Assembly: GCF_007858445.1 (NCBI RefSeq) | Contig: NZ_VIGV01000002.1 | Coordinates: forward strand, 744,001 to 808,000 | DNA: 64,000 nucleotides | From: Tsukamurella sputi | Lineage (GTDB): Bacteria; Actinomycetota; Actinomycetes; Mycobacteriales; Mycobacteriaceae | Reading direction: 5' to 3' | Shown: one piece after another, positions 34,188 to 45,382 of the stretch | Numbering within the stretch: the first letter of the stretch is position 1 | Layout of the letters: each line of letters opens with the position of its first letter | Translations under genes and position numbers: made by a program | Notes under the pieces: model-generated | The model's database searches: none | Seen by the model: only the letters and a program-made list of their open reading frames with translations | What the model was told of the DNA's origin: nothing

Positions 34188-34601
34188 TCAGGCGAGACCG
34201 GGGAACCAGAGGGCGATCTCGCGAGCGGCGGACTCGGGCGAGTCGGAGCCGTGCACGAGGTTCTCCTGGGTCTCCAGGCCGAAATCGCCGCGGATGGTGC
34301 CGGGCACGGCCTTCTCCACAGGATCGGTGCCTCCGGCGAGCTGGCGGAACGCCGCGATCGCGCGCGGGCCCTCCAGCACCGCGGCCACCACGGGCCCGGA
34401 GGTGATGAACTCGAGCAGGGAGCCGAAGAAGGGCTTCTCCTTGTGCTCGGCGTAGTGGCCCTCGGCCACCTCGGTCGAGACGTGCTTGAGTTCGAGGGCC
34501 GCGATGGTCAGGCCCTTCCGCTCGATGCGCGCCAGGATCTCCCCGGACAGGCCGCGCCGCACGCCGTCGGGCTTGATGAGAATCAGAGTCCGCTCAGTCA
34601 C
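34188..34601 (-). CDS. ndk: Nucleoside diphosphate kinase
   Basis: Balances nucleoside triphosphate pools by phosphate transfer through a phosphohistidine. The 137-residue protein begins [17 protein letters not shown] from a GTG; the catalytic His117 is in the signature [15 protein letters not shown] hexamer 7 nt before the GTG indicates a leaderless transcript separate from the folC cluster. Order valS-folC-DUF4233-ndk-rne matches M. tuberculosis. Confidence 0.97.
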   Translation of the reverse strand: MTERTLILIKPDGVRRGLSGEILARIERKGLTIAALELKHVSTEVAEGHYAEHKEKPFFGSLLEFITSGPVVAAVLEGPRAIAAFRQLAGGTDPVEKAVPGTIRGDFGLETQENLVHGSDSPESAAREIALWFPGLA

Positions 34602-34608
34602 GGGCAAC

Positions 34609-34614
34609 AGCGTA
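34609..34614 (-). promoter_or_regulatory. Leaderless -10 of ndk
   Basis: TACGCT on the minus strand, 7 nt before the GTG at 34601. Confidence 0.6.
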
Positions 34615-34635
34615 GCGGCACCGTCGGGCACCACG

Positions 34636-35037
34636 TCACTCGGTGACGGGTTCCTGTCCGGGGAGCCGGCCCTCGGCCATCCGCTTGCGCACGTCGCGCT
34701 CGATGTAGGCGATGTACGCCCAGACGAGGGCGAAGACGATGCCGACCGCACCGATCCCCCAGTGCACGAAGAAGCCGGCGATGACCGCGAGCTGCATCGC
34801 GCAGAAGGCCGGGATCGCCCACGACTTCTTGACCACCATGCACCCGGCGAAGCACGCCGCGGCCAGGATCAGCACGTACGCCACCTTGAGCCCGGACAGG
34901 CCCGGCGAGAGCCGGATCACCACCGGCAGGGCCAGCAGGATCACGATCATCTCGAGGATCAACGTGCCCGAGAGGATGCCGCGGAAGCTCTTCCACGGGT
35001 CCCTGGGCGGCGGTGTGAACCGCTGAGGCTCGGTCAC
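34636..35037 (-). CDS. DUF4233 membrane protein
   Basis: Small integral membrane protein of 133 residues with four hydrophobic helices (about 20-40, 48-65, 70-90, 95-115) after a Pro-rich cytoplasmic start. The family is confined to actinobacteria and lies between folC and ndk, as Rv2446c does in M. tuberculosis. It overlaps folC by ATGA. Function unknown. Confidence 0.85.
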   Translation of the reverse strand: MTEPQRFTPPPRDPWKSFRGILSGTLILEMIVILLALPVVIRLSPGLSGLKVAYVLILAAACFAGCMVVKKSWAIPAFCAMQLAVIAGFFVHWGIGAVGIVFALVWAYIAYIERDVRKRMAEGRLPGQEPVTE

Positions 35038-36452
35038 TGGGGTTCCTTTCCGAACAGCGAGCGCGCGGCACCCGCGGTGACCACGGAACCTGTGATGAGG
35101 ACACCGACACCCGAGGCGGGTCCGTCCTCATCGTCGGACTCCTGATCGGCGAGTGCGACGGCCGTCTCGACCGCGTCCACCATGGTGGGCGAGGTGACGA
35201 CCCGGTCCTCGCCGAAGATCTCCTCGGCGATGGCGGCGAGACGCTCGACCTCGAGCGCGCGGGGCGAGCCGTTGTGGGTCACGACGACCGTGTCGAGCAC
35301 CGGCTCGAGCGCCGTGAGCACGCCGACGGCGTCCTTGTCCGCGAGGACGGAGACCACGCCGATCAGGGTGCGGAAACCGAACTCCGTCTCGATGGTCCGC
35401 GCGAGCGCCTGCGCGCCGTGTGGATTGTGCGCGGCGTCGAGGAGCACCGTCGGGGCGCTGCGGACCCGCTCGAGACGGCCGGGCGAAGCAGATTTCGCGA
35501 AACCCTCGCGCACCGTGTCGATGTCGAGCTGCTGGTCGGCGCCCGCGCCGAAGAAGGCCTCGACGGCGGCCAGCGCGACCGCGGCGTTGTTCGCCTGGTG
35601 CTCGCCGTGCAGCGGGAGGAAGACGTCGTCGTAGACGCCGCCGAGTCCCTGCAGGGTCAGCTGCTGTCCGCCGACGGCCACGCGCCGCTCGACGACCATG
35701 AACTCGGAACCCTCACGGGCGACGGCGGCATCGGTCTCGACGGCCCTGCGCAGCAGCACGTCCATCGCCTCGGGCTCCTGTCTGCCCACCACCATCACGG
35801 TGTCCTTGGGGATCAGCCGCTCGGGGGCGCGCTTGACGATGCCCGCCTTCTCCCCTGCGATCGACGCCAGGTCGGGGCCGAGGATCTCCACGTGGTCGAG
35901 ACCGATAGGGGTGATCACGGCGACCTCGGCCGTCACCACGTTCGTGGCGTCCCAGGTGCCGCCGAGACCGACCTCGACGACGGCCACGTCGACGGGGGCC
36001 TCCGCGAACGCCGCGAAGGCCATCGCCGTGAGCACCTCGAACTTGCTCATCCGGGGGCCGTCGGCCGCCTCGGACTGCTGGTCGACGAGTTCGATGTACG
36101 GCTCGAGCTCGCGATAGGTGTCCACGTACTGCCGGGCGGTGAGCGGCGCACCGTCGACCGCGATGCGCTCGGTGGCGAGCTGCAGGTGCGGGCTCGTGAT
36201 CCGGCCCGTGCGGCGCGAGAAGGCCAGCAGCAGCGAGTCGATCATCCGCGCCGTCGAGGACTTGCCGTTGGTTCCTGCGACCTGGATCGACGGGTACGCG
36301 TCCTGCGGCGAGCCGAGCAACTGCATCAGCGCCGAGATCCGGGCCAACGAGGGCTCGATCTTCGTCTCGGGCCAGCGTTGATCCAGCTCCGCCTCGACCT
36401 GCGCGAGTTCGGCGAGGTCCTCCGGGTCGGCGGCGAAGGCGGGGACCGTCAC
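35034..36452 (-). CDS. folC: Bifunctional folylpolyglutamate/dihydrofolate synthase
   Basis: Mur-ligase-type enzyme that adds glutamate to dihydropteroate and to reduced folates. The 472-residue protein has the P-loop [10 protein letters not shown] near residue 50, [11 protein letters not shown], the central [11 protein letters not shown] metal motif, and a C-terminal glutamate-ligase domain with DAAHNPHGA near residue 345. The GTG start overlaps the valS stop (GTGA). DUF4233 follows with an ATGA overlap, so the three genes form one coupled unit. Confidence 0.95.
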   Translation of the reverse strand: MTVPAFAADPEDLAELAQVEAELDQRWPETKIEPSLARISALMQLLGSPQDAYPSIQVAGTNGKSSTARMIDSLLLAFSRRTGRITSPHLQLATERIAVDGAPLTARQYVDTYRELEPYIELVDQQSEAADGPRMSKFEVLTAMAFAAFAEAPVDVAVVEVGLGGTWDATNVVTAEVAVITPIGLDHVEILGPDLASIAGEKAGIVKRAPERLIPKDTVMVVGRQEPEAMDVLLRRAVETDAAVAREGSEFMVVERRVAVGGQQLTLQGLGGVYDDVFLPLHGEHQANNAAVALAAVEAFFGAGADQQLDIDTVREGFAKSASPGRLERVRSAPTVLLDAAHNPHGAQALARTIETEFGFRTLIGVVSVLADKDAVGVLTALEPVLDTVVVTHNGSPRALEVERLAAIAEEIFGEDRVVTSPTMVDAVETAVALADQESDDEDGPASGVGVLITGSVVTAGAARSLFGKEPQ

Positions 36453-39148
36453 GCGGCGCCTCCGCCGAGCTGGGCGATCCGGGCGGTCAGTCGCTCGACC
36501 TCCTCCTGCGCGACGGTCCGCCGCGCGCGGATCTTGTCGACGACCGCATCGGGCGCCTTGGCGAGGAAGGCCTCGTTGCCGAGCTTCGCGGTGGTCCCGT
36601 CGAGCTCCTTCTGCGCGGCCTTGAGGTCCTTCTCCAGGCGCGCCCGCTCCGCCCCCAGGTCGACGGTGCCGGACGTGTCCAGTTCGACGGTGACGGTGCC
36701 GCCCACGAGGCGGACCTCGAGCGACGCGGTCGCCGCGAAGCCCTCTTCCGGCGGCGTGAGCCGGCACAGGCTGGCGGCCGCGGGGGCGAGCGATGTGAGC
36801 CCGGCCTCGTCGAGGCCGGTCAGCCGGGCCGCGACCCGCTGGCCGGGCTTGAGCAGCTGGTCGCTGCGGAAGCGGCGGATCTCGGTGACCAGTCGCTGCA
36901 GATCGGCGAAGCGGCGGGCGGACTCGACGCCGTCGGCGGGGATCTCGGCCGGCGCCCAGTCGAGCGACGGCCACTCGGCGATCACCAGCGAGGTGCCTCC
37001 GGTGAGCGCCTTCCACAGCACCTCGGTCACGAAGGGCATCGTCGGGTGCAGCATGCGCAGGACGACATCGAGGGCCTTGCCGAGGACGAGGCGGGTGTTC
37101 GCGCCCAGCGCCTCGTCGCCGTTGTCGTTCGCGGCGTGCAGTTGGAGCTTGGCGACCTCGAGGTACCAGTCGCACAACTCGTCCCACGCGAAGTGGTACA
37201 GGGCCTCGCAGGCCTTACCCAGCTCATTGGCGTCGAAGGCCGCGTCGGCCTCGGCCTGAACCGCGGCGAGGCGGTCGAGGATCCAGCGATCGGCGTCGGT
37301 CAGCGCGTCGCGGGCGGGGAGGTCGCCGACGTGGGCGTCGTTCATCAGTGCCAGCTTGGTGGCGTTGAACAGCTTGGTGGCGAACTTCCTCGACGACGCC
37401 GCGGCGTCGGCGCCCACGTTGAGGTCGGCGCCGGGAATGGTGCCGCGGGCCAGGGTGAAGCGCAGCGCGTCGGCGCCGTACTCGTCGACCCAGTCGAGCG
37501 GGTCGATGCCGTTGCCCTTCGACTTCGACATCTTCTTGCCGAACTCGTCGCGGACGAGCCCGTGCAGCAGGACCTCGCGGAAGGGGACCTTGCCGGGCGC
37601 GGACGGCTCGTCGCCGATGAAGGTGCCGAACATCATCATCCGGGCGACCCAGAAGAAGATGATGTCGTAGCCCGTGATCAGCGTGGACGTGGGATAGAAC
37701 GTGGCCAGATCGGCGGTCCGATCGGGCCAGCCCATCGTCGAGAAGGGGAACAGGCCGGAGCTGAACCAGGTGTCGAGGACGTCCGGGTCCTGCTCGTAAC
37801 CGGCGGGCGGGGTGTCCTCGGGGCCGCAGCACACCACGTCGCGGTTGCCCTCGGCGTCGGCCGGGCCGTACCAGACGGGGATGCGGTGGCCCCACCACAG
37901 CTGGCGGGAGATGTTCCAGTCGTGCATCTCGTCGACCCAGTCGAAGAACCGCGGCGCCAGCGACTCGGGGACGATCCTGGTGTCACCGTTGCGGACGGCG
38001 TCGCCGGCGGCCTTGGAGAGCTGATCGACCTTGACCCACCACTGCATCGACAGCCGCGGCTCGATCGGCTCGCCGGAGCGCTCGCTGTGGCCGACGCTGT
38101 GCCGGTACGGGCGCACCTCCTTGACGATCCGGCCCTGTTCGGCGAGGGCGTCACGGATCGCCTTGCGGGCCGCGAACCGGTCGAGGCCGTCGAACTGCGT
38201 TCCGGTGCCGACGATGTGGGCGGTCTCGTCCATGATCGTGGGCATGGGCAGGTCGTGCCGCTGGCCGAGTGCGAAGTCGTTCGGATCGTGCGCAGGGGTG
38301 ATCTTCACCGCGCCGGAACCGAACTCGGGATCGACGTAGTCGTCGGCCACGACGGGGATGCGACGGTCGAGGAAGGGGTGCTCCAGCGTGGTCCCGACGA
38401 GGGCGCGGTAGCGCTCGTCCTCGGGATGGACGGCGATCGCGGTGTCGCCGAGCATCGTCTCCAGCCGGGTGGTGGCGCAGACGATGTGCGGCTCATCGTC
38501 GTTCAGCGATCCGTACCGGAAGGAGACGAGTTCACCGTCGACCTCCTTGTGATCGACCTCGAGGTCGGAGATGCCGGTCTGCAGCACGGGCGACCAGTTG
38601 ACGAGGCGCTCCGCGCGATAGATCAGGCCCGCGTCGAAGAGCTGCTTGAAGATGGTCTGCACGGCGCGGGAGAGGCCCTCGTCCATGGTGAACCGCTCGC
38701 GCGACCAGTCGATGCCCACGCCGATGCGGCGCATCTGCCCGGTGATGTTGCCGTGACTGGCCTCCTTGAAGGCCCATGCGCGCTCGAGGAACTTCTCGCG
38801 GCCGATCTCGCGACGGTCGGTGCCCTCGGCTGCGAGCTGCTTCTCGACGAGCGACTGCGTCGCGATGCCGGCGTGGTCGGTGCCGGGCAGCCAGAGCACC
38901 TCGAAGCCCTGCATCCGCTTGCGGCGGCACAGCGCATCGGTGATGGTCTGGTCGAGCGCGTGACCGAGATGCAGGCTGCCGGTCACGTTCGGGGGCGGCA
39001 GGACCACCGAGAAGGCCGGCTTGGGCGAGCTGTTGTCGGCGGTGAAGTACCCGGCGTCGACCCACCCCGCGTAGATGTCCGCTTCTACCGCACCGGGCTC
39101 CCAGGCGGCGGGGAGGCGGTCGACGGCGTTCTGCGGCTCAGTAGTCAC
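36449..39148 (-). CDS. valS: Valyl-tRNA synthetase
   Basis: Charges tRNA-Val. The 899-residue class-I synthetase has the HIGH-type motif HLGHALD near residue 60, the KMSKS loop ([10 protein letters not shown] near residue 535), a CP1 editing domain between them, an anticodon-binding helical domain, and the ValS-specific C-terminal coiled coil (about 830-895). Head of the valS-folC-DUF4233 unit. No T-box leader was recognised upstream. Confidence 0.97.
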   Translation of the reverse strand: MTTEPQNAVDRLPAAWEPGAVEADIYAGWVDAGYFTADNSSPKPAFSVVLPPPNVTGSLHLGHALDQTITDALCRRKRMQGFEVLWLPGTDHAGIATQSLVEKQLAAEGTDRREIGREKFLERAWAFKEASHGNITGQMRRIGVGIDWSRERFTMDEGLSRAVQTIFKQLFDAGLIYRAERLVNWSPVLQTGISDLEVDHKEVDGELVSFRYGSLNDDEPHIVCATTRLETMLGDTAIAVHPEDERYRALVGTTLEHPFLDRRIPVVADDYVDPEFGSGAVKITPAHDPNDFALGQRHDLPMPTIMDETAHIVGTGTQFDGLDRFAARKAIRDALAEQGRIVKEVRPYRHSVGHSERSGEPIEPRLSMQWWVKVDQLSKAAGDAVRNGDTRIVPESLAPRFFDWVDEMHDWNISRQLWWGHRIPVWYGPADAEGNRDVVCCGPEDTPPAGYEQDPDVLDTWFSSGLFPFSTMGWPDRTADLATFYPTSTLITGYDIIFFWVARMMMFGTFIGDEPSAPGKVPFREVLLHGLVRDEFGKKMSKSKGNGIDPLDWVDEYGADALRFTLARGTIPGADLNVGADAAASSRKFATKLFNATKLALMNDAHVGDLPARDALTDADRWILDRLAAVQAEADAAFDANELGKACEALYHFAWDELCDWYLEVAKLQLHAANDNGDEALGANTRLVLGKALDVVLRMLHPTMPFVTEVLWKALTGGTSLVIAEWPSLDWAPAEIPADGVESARRFADLQRLVTEIRRFRSDQLLKPGQRVAARLTGLDEAGLTSLAPAAASLCRLTPPEEGFAATASLEVRLVGGTVTVELDTSGTVDLGAERARLEKDLKAAQKELDGTTAKLGNEAFLAKAPDAVVDKIRARRTVAQEEVERLTARIAQLGGGAA

Positions 39149-39257
39149 CCCACGATTCTAGTCAGTGCACGCGCGCGCCCGGCGTGGGGCTTCAGGCGCG
39201 GCCCCGACACGGAAAAGCGGTGGCGCATTCCCTCCCGTGAACGACAGGATGGGGCAT

Positions 39258-40877
39258 ATGGGACATCTCGAGGCGACGCACGTGGAGTACTACCTGCCCG
39301 ACGGGCGGGCGCTCCTCGGTGATGTCTCGTTCCGGGTCGGCGACGGTGTGGTGGCGGCGCTCGTAGGCCGCAACGGCGCAGGGAAGACGACGCTGCTGCG
39401 GCTCCTCGCGGGCGAACTGGAACCACACGGCGGGACGGTGACCTCGAGCGGCGGCGTGGGCGTGATGCCGCAGTTCATCGGGTCGGTGCGTGACGACCGC
39501 ACCGTGCGTGATCTGTTGCTGTCCGTCTCCGCGCCCCGGCTCCAGGAGGCCGCGCGCGAGCTCGACGCGGTCGAGCTCGCGCTGATGGACGACGACGGCG
39601 ACGCGAACCAGATGCGGTACGCAACCGCGCTCGCCGAGTGGGGCGACGCAGGCGGATACGCGGCCGAGACCCTGTGGGACGCCTGCACCGTCGCGGCGCT
39701 CGGAGTGCCCTACGACCGCGCCCAGTGGCGCGGGCTCACGTCGCTGTCCGGCGGCGAGCAGAAGCGACTGGCCCTCGAGGCACTGCTGCGTGGCGACAGC
39801 GAGGTGCTCCTGCTCGACGAGCCCGACAACTACCTCGACGTCCCCGGCAAGGAGTGGCTCGAGGATCAGCTGCGGCAGACCCCGAAGACGGTGCTGTTCG
39901 TCAGTCACGACCGGGAACTCCTCGCACGTGCCGCCACGCGGATCGTCGCGGTGGATCCCGCACCGGGCGGCGCGGACGCGTGGGTGCACGGCGACGGCTT
40001 CGCCACCTTCCCGGCCGCTCGGGAGGAGCGCTTCGCCCGGTTCGACGAACTCCGGCGCCGGTGGGACGAACGCCATCAACAACTGAAGAAGCTGGTCCTC
40101 ACGCTGCGCGAGCAGGCGAAGTTCAACGACGGCATGGCCTCCCGCTACTCGGCGGCGCAGACGCGACTGCGGAAGTTCGAAGAGGCCGGTCCCCCGCCGG
40201 AGCCGCCCCGACGACAGCAGATCGCCATGCGGCTGCGCGGCGGGCGTACCGGCGTCCGCGCGGTGACGGCGAAGCGGTTGGAACTGACCGGCCTGATGAA
40301 GCCCTTCGATCTGGAGGTCTTCTACGGCGAGCGGGTGGCGGTGCTGGGCTCGAACGGCTCCGGGAAGTCGCACTTCCTGCGACTGCTCGCCGGCGAGGAC
40401 GTGGCGCACACCGGCACCGCGGCGCTCGGCGCGCGCGTCGTCCCCGGACACTTCGCGCAGACGCATGCGCACCCGGAGCTGCAGGGGCGCACGCTCGTCG
40501 AGATCCTCCGCCACGAGCACGCGGCCGATCTCGGACGTTCCATGCCCGCGCTGCGTCGCTACGAGCTGCACGGCCAGGCGGATCAACGCTTCGAGAGCCT
40601 GTCCGGCGGGCAGCAGGCACGCTTCCAGGTGCTGCTGCTCGAGTTCGAGGGGAGCACCGCGCTCCTGCTCGACGAGCCGACCGACAACCTCGATCTCGAG
40701 AGCGCCGAGGCGCTCCAGATCGCTCTGGAGGCCTACGAGGGCACCGTCCTGGCGGTCACCCACGACCGCTGGTTCGCGCGGACCTTCGACCGATTCCTGG
40801 TCTTCGGCTCCGACGGCACGGTCCGCGAGGCCGACGAGCCCGTCTGGCACGAGAAGCGCGTGCAACGCAGCCGGTAG
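39258..40877 (+). CDS. ABC-F family ATPase
   Basis: Soluble twin-ATPase of the ABC-F type (539 residues, no membrane segments), a group that acts on ribosomes in translation control or antibiotic resistance. First domain: Walker A GRNGAGKTT, signature LSGGEQKR, LLLDEPDNYLD. A charged linker (about 255-300) follows, then a second domain with GSNGSGKSH, LSGGQQAR and LLLDEPTDNLD. ATG at 39258 has an AGGATGGGG site; an ATG three codons earlier (39249) is an alternative. It is not EttA by its N-terminus. Convergent with clpX at a strong terminator. Confidence 0.85.
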   Translation: MGHLEATHVEYYLPDGRALLGDVSFRVGDGVVAALVGRNGAGKTTLLRLLAGELEPHGGTVTSSGGVGVMPQFIGSVRDDRTVRDLLLSVSAPRLQEAARELDAVELALMDDDGDANQMRYATALAEWGDAGGYAAETLWDACTVAALGVPYDRAQWRGLTSLSGGEQKRLALEALLRGDSEVLLLDEPDNYLDVPGKEWLEDQLRQTPKTVLFVSHDRELLARAATRIVAVDPAPGGADAWVHGDGFATFPAAREERFARFDELRRRWDERHQQLKKLVLTLREQAKFNDGMASRYSAAQTRLRKFEEAGPPPEPPRRQQIAMRLRGGRTGVRAVTAKRLELTGLMKPFDLEVFYGERVAVLGSNGSGKSHFLRLLAGEDVAHTGTAALGARVVPGHFAQTHAHPELQGRTLVEILRHEHAADLGRSMPALRRYELHGQADQRFESLSGGQQARFQVLLLEFEGSTALLLDEPTDNLDLESAEALQIALEAYEGTVLAVTHDRWFARTFDRFLVFGSDGTVREADEPVWHEKRVQRSR

Positions 40878-40882
40878 CGAAG

Positions 40883-40921
40883 ACGTGTGCCCCCGGCCGA
40901 TACTCGGCCGGGGGCACACGT
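40883..40921. terminator. Bidirectional terminator between the ABC-F gene and clpX
   Basis: Perfect hairpin with 18-bp arms (40883-40900, 40904-40921) and a TAC loop between convergent genes. Confidence 0.9.
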
Positions 40922-40930
40922 CAGTCGAGC

Positions 40931-42208
40931 CTAGGCGCTCTTCTCGCGCCGCTCGCCGCGAGAGTGCTTACGCGGCACGATCGTCGGAAGTACGTTGTCG
41001 CGCACCGTCTCCCCGGTAACGACGACCTTCGCCACGTCGTCGCGCGACGGGATGTCGAACATCACGGGGTTGAGGACTTCCTCCATGATGGCGCGCAGGC
41101 CACGGGCGCCGGTGCCGCGATGGATGGCCTGGTCGGCGATGGCGCCGAGGGCGTCCTCGTCGAACTCGAGCTCGACGCCGTCCATCTCGAACAGGCGCTG
41201 GTACTGCTTGACCAGAGCGTTCTTCGGCTCCGAGAGGATCGAGACCAGCGACTCCTTGTCGAGGTTCGAGACCGAGGCGATGACGGGAAGGCGGCCGATG
41301 AACTCGGGGATCAGGCCGAACTTGATCAGGTCCTCGGGCAGCACGTCGGCGAAGTGATCGACCGAGTCGACCTCACTCTTGGTGCGCACCTCGTTGCCGA
41401 AACCGATGCCGCGCTTGCCGATCCGGTCACCCACGACCTTCTCCAGCCCGGCGAAGGCGCCGGCCACGATGAACAGCACGTTCGTCGTGTCGATCTGGAT
41501 GAACTCCTGGTGCGGGTGCTTGCGGCCGCCCTGCGGCGGGACGCTGGCCTGCGTGCCCTCGAGGATCTTCAGCAGCGCCTGCTGCACGCCCTCGCCGGAG
41601 ACGTCGCGAGTGATCGACGGGTTCTCGCTCTTGCGGGCGATCTTGTCGACCTCGTCGATGTAGATGATGCCGGTCTCGGCGCGCTTGACGTCGTAGTCCG
41701 CGGCCTGGATCAACTTGAGGAGGATGTTCTCCACATCCTCACCCACGTAGCCGGCCTCGGTCAGCGCGGTGGCGTCGGCAATGGCGAAGGGCACGTTGAG
41801 CATCTTCGCCAGAGTCTGGGCGAGGTAGGTCTTGCCGCAGCCCGTGGGGCCGAGCATGAGGATGTTGGACTTCGCCAACTCCACGCCCTCACCGCGCGCG
41901 TCCTTGCGCTCGCCGGCCTGGATGCGCTTGTAGTGGTTGTACACGGCCACCGCGAGATTCCGCTTGGCGGAGTCCTGACCGATGACGTAGTTGTCGAGGA
42001 AGTCACGGATCTCGACGGGCTTGGGCAACTCGTCGAGCTTCACGTCACTGGTCTCGGCCAGCTCCTCTTCGATGATCTCGTTGCAGAGGTCGATGCACTC
42101 GTCGCAGATGTACACGCCGGGGCCCGCGATCAGCTTCTTGACCTGCTTCTGACTCTTTCCGCAGAAAGAGCACTTCAACAGGTCTGCGCCGTCCCCGATC
42201 CGTGCCAT
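40931..42208 (-). CDS. clpX: ClpX ATPase
   Basis: AAA+ unfoldase that feeds tagged proteins (including ssrA-tagged chains) into ClpP. The 425-residue protein has the N-terminal four-Cys zinc domain (CSFC ... CDEC), Walker A GPTGCGKT near residue 125, Walker [10 protein letters not shown], the pore loop region GYVGEDVEN and RKH loop, and a C-terminal small domain with GARGLRA. Has an AGGGAAG ribosome site. It follows clpP2 on the same strand, separated by a hairpin, so may be partly independent. Confidence 0.97.
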   Translation of the reverse strand: MARIGDGADLLKCSFCGKSQKQVKKLIAGPGVYICDECIDLCNEIIEEELAETSDVKLDELPKPVEIRDFLDNYVIGQDSAKRNLAVAVYNHYKRIQAGERKDARGEGVELAKSNILMLGPTGCGKTYLAQTLAKMLNVPFAIADATALTEAGYVGEDVENILLKLIQAADYDVKRAETGIIYIDEVDKIARKSENPSITRDVSGEGVQQALLKILEGTQASVPPQGGRKHPHQEFIQIDTTNVLFIVAGAFAGLEKVVGDRIGKRGIGFGNEVRTKSEVDSVDHFADVLPEDLIKFGLIPEFIGRLPVIASVSNLDKESLVSILSEPKNALVKQYQRLFEMDGVELEFDEDALGAIADQAIHRGTGARGLRAIMEEVLNPVMFDIPSRDDVAKVVVTGETVRDNVLPTIVPRKHSRGERREKSA

Positions 42209-42330
42209 GCCCTGTGCCCACTTCCCTTGCTGATGACTCGCCCGCCCCGTTGCTCAGCGGGTGGCGCCTGTTTACGACGGTACCCGCGAACTTCCGTCCC
42301 GGCGACCGATATGAATAGCTTGCTGCAGGT

Positions 42331-42382
42331 GACACCGGGGGCCGCGGAACCCGCTCACGCGGCGTGTCGCGACCCCCGTGTC
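42331..42382 (-). terminator. Hairpin between clpP2 and clpX
   Basis: GACAC/GTGTC with CCGGGGG/CCCCC arms (one bulge) and a structured loop, 8 nt after the clpP2 stop. Confidence 0.55.
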
Positions 42383-42389
42383 CTGCGGA

Positions 42390-43052
42390 CTACTTCGCCG
42401 ACGCCTTGCGGTACGGGAAGACCGTGTCGATGATCCCGTACTCCTTGGCCTGATCGGCCGTGAGGATGTTGTCGCGGTCCGTGTCCTTGCGGATCTGCTC
42501 CACGGTCTGGCCTGTGTGGGTGGCCAGGATCTCGTCGAGGCGGTTGCGCACGCGCTCCATCTCGTTGGCCTGGATCTCCAGGTCCGAGACCTGACCGCGG
42601 GCGCCGCCACCCGTGCGCGGCTGGTGGATGAGCACCGTCGAGTTGGGCAGGGCCGCGCGCTTGCCGGGCGTACCGCCGGCCAGCAGGATCGCCGCGGCGG
42701 ACGCGGCGGTACCGAGCACCACGGTCGCCACGTCGCAGTGCACGTACTGCATCGTGTCGTAGATGCCGAGCGCGTCGTAGACGCTACCGCCGGGCGAGTT
42801 GATGTAAATCGTGATGTCGCGGTCCGGGTCCTGCGACTCGAGCACCAGCAACTGTGCCATCACGTCGTTCGCCGAGACCTCGTCGACCTGGGTCTTGAGG
42901 AAGATGATCCGCTCGTCGAAGAGCTTGGCGTAGGGGTTGGTGACCCGCTCGTTGCCGTTGGGCGCGCGCTCGATGAACTGCGGCACGTCGTAGCGCTGCT
43001 GCGGCAGCCGCAGGGCGGGGTGCGAGTAGGGGCTGTGGATACCGTCGGTCAT
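42390..43052 (-). CDS. clpP2: ClpP2 protease subunit
   Basis: Housekeeping ClpP subunit, 220 residues, with triad S118 (TAASAAA), H143 (LIHQP) and D194 (DRDNI). The N-terminal extension with IERAPNGNERVTNPYAKLFDERII is typical of actinobacterial ClpP2, which docks ClpX/ClpC and pairs with ClpP1 in a mixed barrel. It follows clpP1 after a 16-nt gap. Confidence 0.95.
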   Translation of the reverse strand: MTDGIHSPYSHPALRLPQQRYDVPQFIERAPNGNERVTNPYAKLFDERIIFLKTQVDEVSANDVMAQLLVLESQDPDRDITIYINSPGGSVYDALGIYDTMQYVHCDVATVVLGTAASAAAILLAGGTPGKRAALPNSTVLIHQPRTGGGARGQVSDLEIQANEMERVRNRLDEILATHTGQTVEQIRKDTDRDNILTADQAKEYGIIDTVFPYRKASAK

Positions 43053-43068
43053 GTAAGTGGTCCTCTCG

Positions 43069-43698
43069 CTACTTGACGGAGCTGGCGCGGCTGACGACGT
43101 GATCGACGAAGCCGTAGTCGCGGGCCTCTTCCGCGGTGAACCACTTGTCGCGGTCCGCGTCGATCTCGATCTTCTCGACCGGCTGGCCGGTGAACTGGGC
43201 GTTGAGCCGGTTCATCTCGACCTTCGTCTTGCGGAACAGCTCGGCCTGGATCGCGATGTCGGCCGCGGTGCCACCGATTCCGGCGGACGGCTGGTGCATC
43301 ATGATGCGCGCGTGGGGCAGTGCGTAGCGCTTGCCCTTGGTGCCCGCGGCGAGCAGGAACTCACCCATCGAGGCGGCCATGCCCATCGCATAGGTCGCGA
43401 CGTCGCACTCCACGAACTCCATGGTGTCGAAGATCGCCATGCCGGCGGAGATGCTGCCGCCGGGCGAGTTGATGTAGAGGTTGATGTCCTTGGTCGGGTC
43501 CTCCGCCGACAGCAGCAGCATCTGCGCGCAGAGCTGGTTCGCGATGTCGTCGTTCACCTCGCTACCGAGGAAGATGATCCGCGACTCCAGGAGGCGGCTG
43601 TACACCGAATCGTTGAGGTTCAAACCGGCGAGTCCGGTCCGCATGATGGGGTTGGAAGTCATCCGCTGCACCCTGCCTTTCTTTGCTGACATCGACAC
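43069..43698 (-). CDS. clpP1: ClpP1 protease subunit
   Basis: Housekeeping ClpP subunit, 209 residues from the ATG at 43698, with triad S110 (MAASMGE), H135 (MMHQP) and D184 (DRDKW). An internal ATG at 43662 gives a start closer to the mycobacterial protein and cannot be excluded. Forms the mixed ClpP1P2 peptidase, essential in mycobacteria. Upstream lies a ClgR-like motif (43743-43754) and a TAGTGT hexamer. tig precedes it, the conserved tig-clpP1-clpP2-clpX order. Confidence 0.95.
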   Translation of the reverse strand: MSMSAKKGRVQRMTSNPIMRTGLAGLNLNDSVYSRLLESRIIFLGSEVNDDIANQLCAQMLLLSAEDPTKDINLYINSPGGSISAGMAIFDTMEFVECDVATYAMGMAASMGEFLLAAGTKGKRYALPHARIMMHQPSAGIGGTAADIAIQAELFRKTKVEMNRLNAQFTGQPVEKIEIDADRDKWFTAEEARDYGFVDHVVSRASSVK

Positions 43699-43742
43699 TA
43701 ACGAACGGCACCGGCCGAACCGTCCCCCGGCACGCCCGGCTC

Positions 43743-43754
43743 CGCTGAGGGCAG
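43743..43754 (-). promoter_or_regulatory. Putative ClgR-type site upstream of clpP1P2
   Basis: CGCTGAGGGCAG (plus-strand reading), 45-56 nt before the clpP1 ATG. Shares 10 of 12 bases with the site before the accessory clpP pair. Confidence 0.4.
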
Positions 43755-43757
43755 AAA

Positions 43758-43787
43758 CGCCCCGCAGCCGGTTCCGGCTGCGGGGCG
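43758..43787 (-). terminator. Terminator after tig
   Basis: Perfect 14-bp arms (CGCCCCGCAGCCGG and complement) with a TT loop, followed on the minus strand by TTTCTG; lies 12 nt after the tig stop. Confidence 0.88.
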
Positions 43788-43799
43788 CTCCGCGGGGTC

Positions 43800-45212
43800 C
43801 TACTTCTCGTCGGCCTCGGCGGTGATCTCCTCCGCCTCGGCGACCACGTCCTCCTCGGCCGCGGCCTCCTCGGCGAGCTCCTCGCCGGCGTCGGCGCGGT
43901 CGAACAGGGCCTTGGTGTCGACGGCGTTGCCGTCGGCGTCCTTGACCGTCACCTCGAGCACGACGTCCGCGAGGCCCTTGCCCCGGCGGACCTCCTGGAA
44001 GAGGGCGGGAAGCTGACCGGCCTGCTGGATCTGCTGGATGAACTCCTGCGGCTGCATGCCGTAGCGCTGCGACTGGAACAGGATGTGCTCCTGCAGCTCC
44101 TGCTGGTCGACCTGCACGTCCTGCGCGTCGGCGATCGCGTCGAGCAGCAGCTGCACCTTGACCTGCTTCTCGGCGGACTCGCGCGCCTGCGTCTCGAACT
44201 CCTCGCGGGTGGTGCCCTGCGCCTTGAGCGCGGTCTCGAGGAGCTCCTCGTTGTGGCCCACCTGGTGCAGCACGTCGTGCACGTTGGCGTCGGCCTGCTC
44301 CTTGACGACCGCCTCGGGCAGCGGCACCTCGACGGCCTCGAGCAGCTTGTCGAGGACGGCGTCCCGGATGTCCGCGGCCTGGCCGAGCTTCTTGTTCTGC
44401 TCGACGCGCTCGCGCAGGTCGGCACGCAGCTCGTCGACGGTGTCGAACTCGCTCGCGAGCTGGGCGAACTCGTCGTCCAGCTCGGGCAGCTCGCGCTCCT
44501 TGACGGAATCGACGACCACGGTCACCTCAGCCTCCTGGCCCGCGAACTCGCCGGCCACGAGGGTGGTGGTGAACTGCTTCGACTCGCCGGACTTCAGGCC
44601 GACGACGGCCTCGTCCAGACCGTCGATGAGGTTGCCGGAGCCGACCTCGTGCGAGAGGCCGGTGGTCTTGGCGTCCTCGACGTCCTTGCCGTCGACGGTG
44701 GCCGACAGGTCGATGGTGATGAAGTCGCCGGTCTCGACGGCGCGGTCGACGCCCTTGAGGGTGCCGAAGCGGGCGCGCAGGCCCTCGATCTGCTCATCGA
44801 TGTCGGCGTCGGTGACCTCGAGCGACGGGACCTCGACCTCGATGGTCGAGTACTCGGGCAGCGTGATCTCGGGGCGCACGTCGACCTCAGCGGTGAACGA
44901 GAAGGTCTCGCCGTACTCGAGCTTGTCGATGTCGATCTCCGGCTGGCCGAGGGCCTTGACCTCGGACTCCAGGACGGCCTGGCTGTACTTGCCGGGCAGC
45001 GCGTCGTTGATCACCTGCGAGAGCACGGCGTCGCGGCCGACACGCGCCTCGATCAGCTTCGCGGGGGCCTTGCCCTTGCGGAAGCCGGGGATGTTGACCT
45101 GCTGCGCGAGCGTCTCGTAGGCGCGATCGAAATCGGGCGCGAGCTCGTCGAAGGGAACCTCGACGCTCAGGCGGACGCGAGTCGGGCTCAGCTGCTCGAC
45201 GGTGCTCTTCAC
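43800..45212 (-). CDS. tig: Trigger factor
   Basis: Ribosome-bound chaperone and prolyl isomerase that receives nascent chains. The 470-residue protein has the ribosome-docking region with GFRKGKAP near residue 45, the PPIase domain (about 155-245), the helical C-terminal chaperone arms, and an acidic Glu/Ala tail. GTG start with a GAGGAG site 7 nt upstream. Separated from clpP1 by a strong terminator. Confidence 0.96.
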   Translation of the reverse strand: MKSTVEQLSPTRVRLSVEVPFDELAPDFDRAYETLAQQVNIPGFRKGKAPAKLIEARVGRDAVLSQVINDALPGKYSQAVLESEVKALGQPEIDIDKLEYGETFSFTAEVDVRPEITLPEYSTIEVEVPSLEVTDADIDEQIEGLRARFGTLKGVDRAVETGDFITIDLSATVDGKDVEDAKTTGLSHEVGSGNLIDGLDEAVVGLKSGESKQFTTTLVAGEFAGQEAEVTVVVDSVKERELPELDDEFAQLASEFDTVDELRADLRERVEQNKKLGQAADIRDAVLDKLLEAVEVPLPEAVVKEQADANVHDVLHQVGHNEELLETALKAQGTTREEFETQARESAEKQVKVQLLLDAIADAQDVQVDQQELQEHILFQSQRYGMQPQEFIQQIQQAGQLPALFQEVRRGKGLADVVLEVTVKDADGNAVDTKALFDRADAGEELAEEAAAEEDVVAEAEEITAEADEK

Positions 45213-45382
45213 TCGTTCTCCTCGGGTTGGTATCAGCAGGAGGGCCGTGATGTGCGGTTTCCTGCGGGCAGCACGGGACCCCGTCGGGCCCACGGCACTC
45301 GGACAAGCGTACGCGACGGTGTCCGGTCCCCGACAGGCCGGGCGGGCGGGCGTACGGGCCGACGATCCGACATGATGAGCGG

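Noticed and set aside
30517-34455. 1312-codon open frame on the plus strand
   Set aside because: Antisense shadow of rne, rplU and ndk; composition is the codon-reversed image of Glu/Ala-rich Rne and shows no domains.
37046-39322. 758-codon open frame on the plus strand
   Set aside because: Antisense shadow of valS, which has all class-I synthetase motifs.
42209-42330. Possible ClgR site before clpX around the CGCTGAGCAAC stretch
   Set aside because: The second half of the motif does not match the pattern shared by the two clpP operons.
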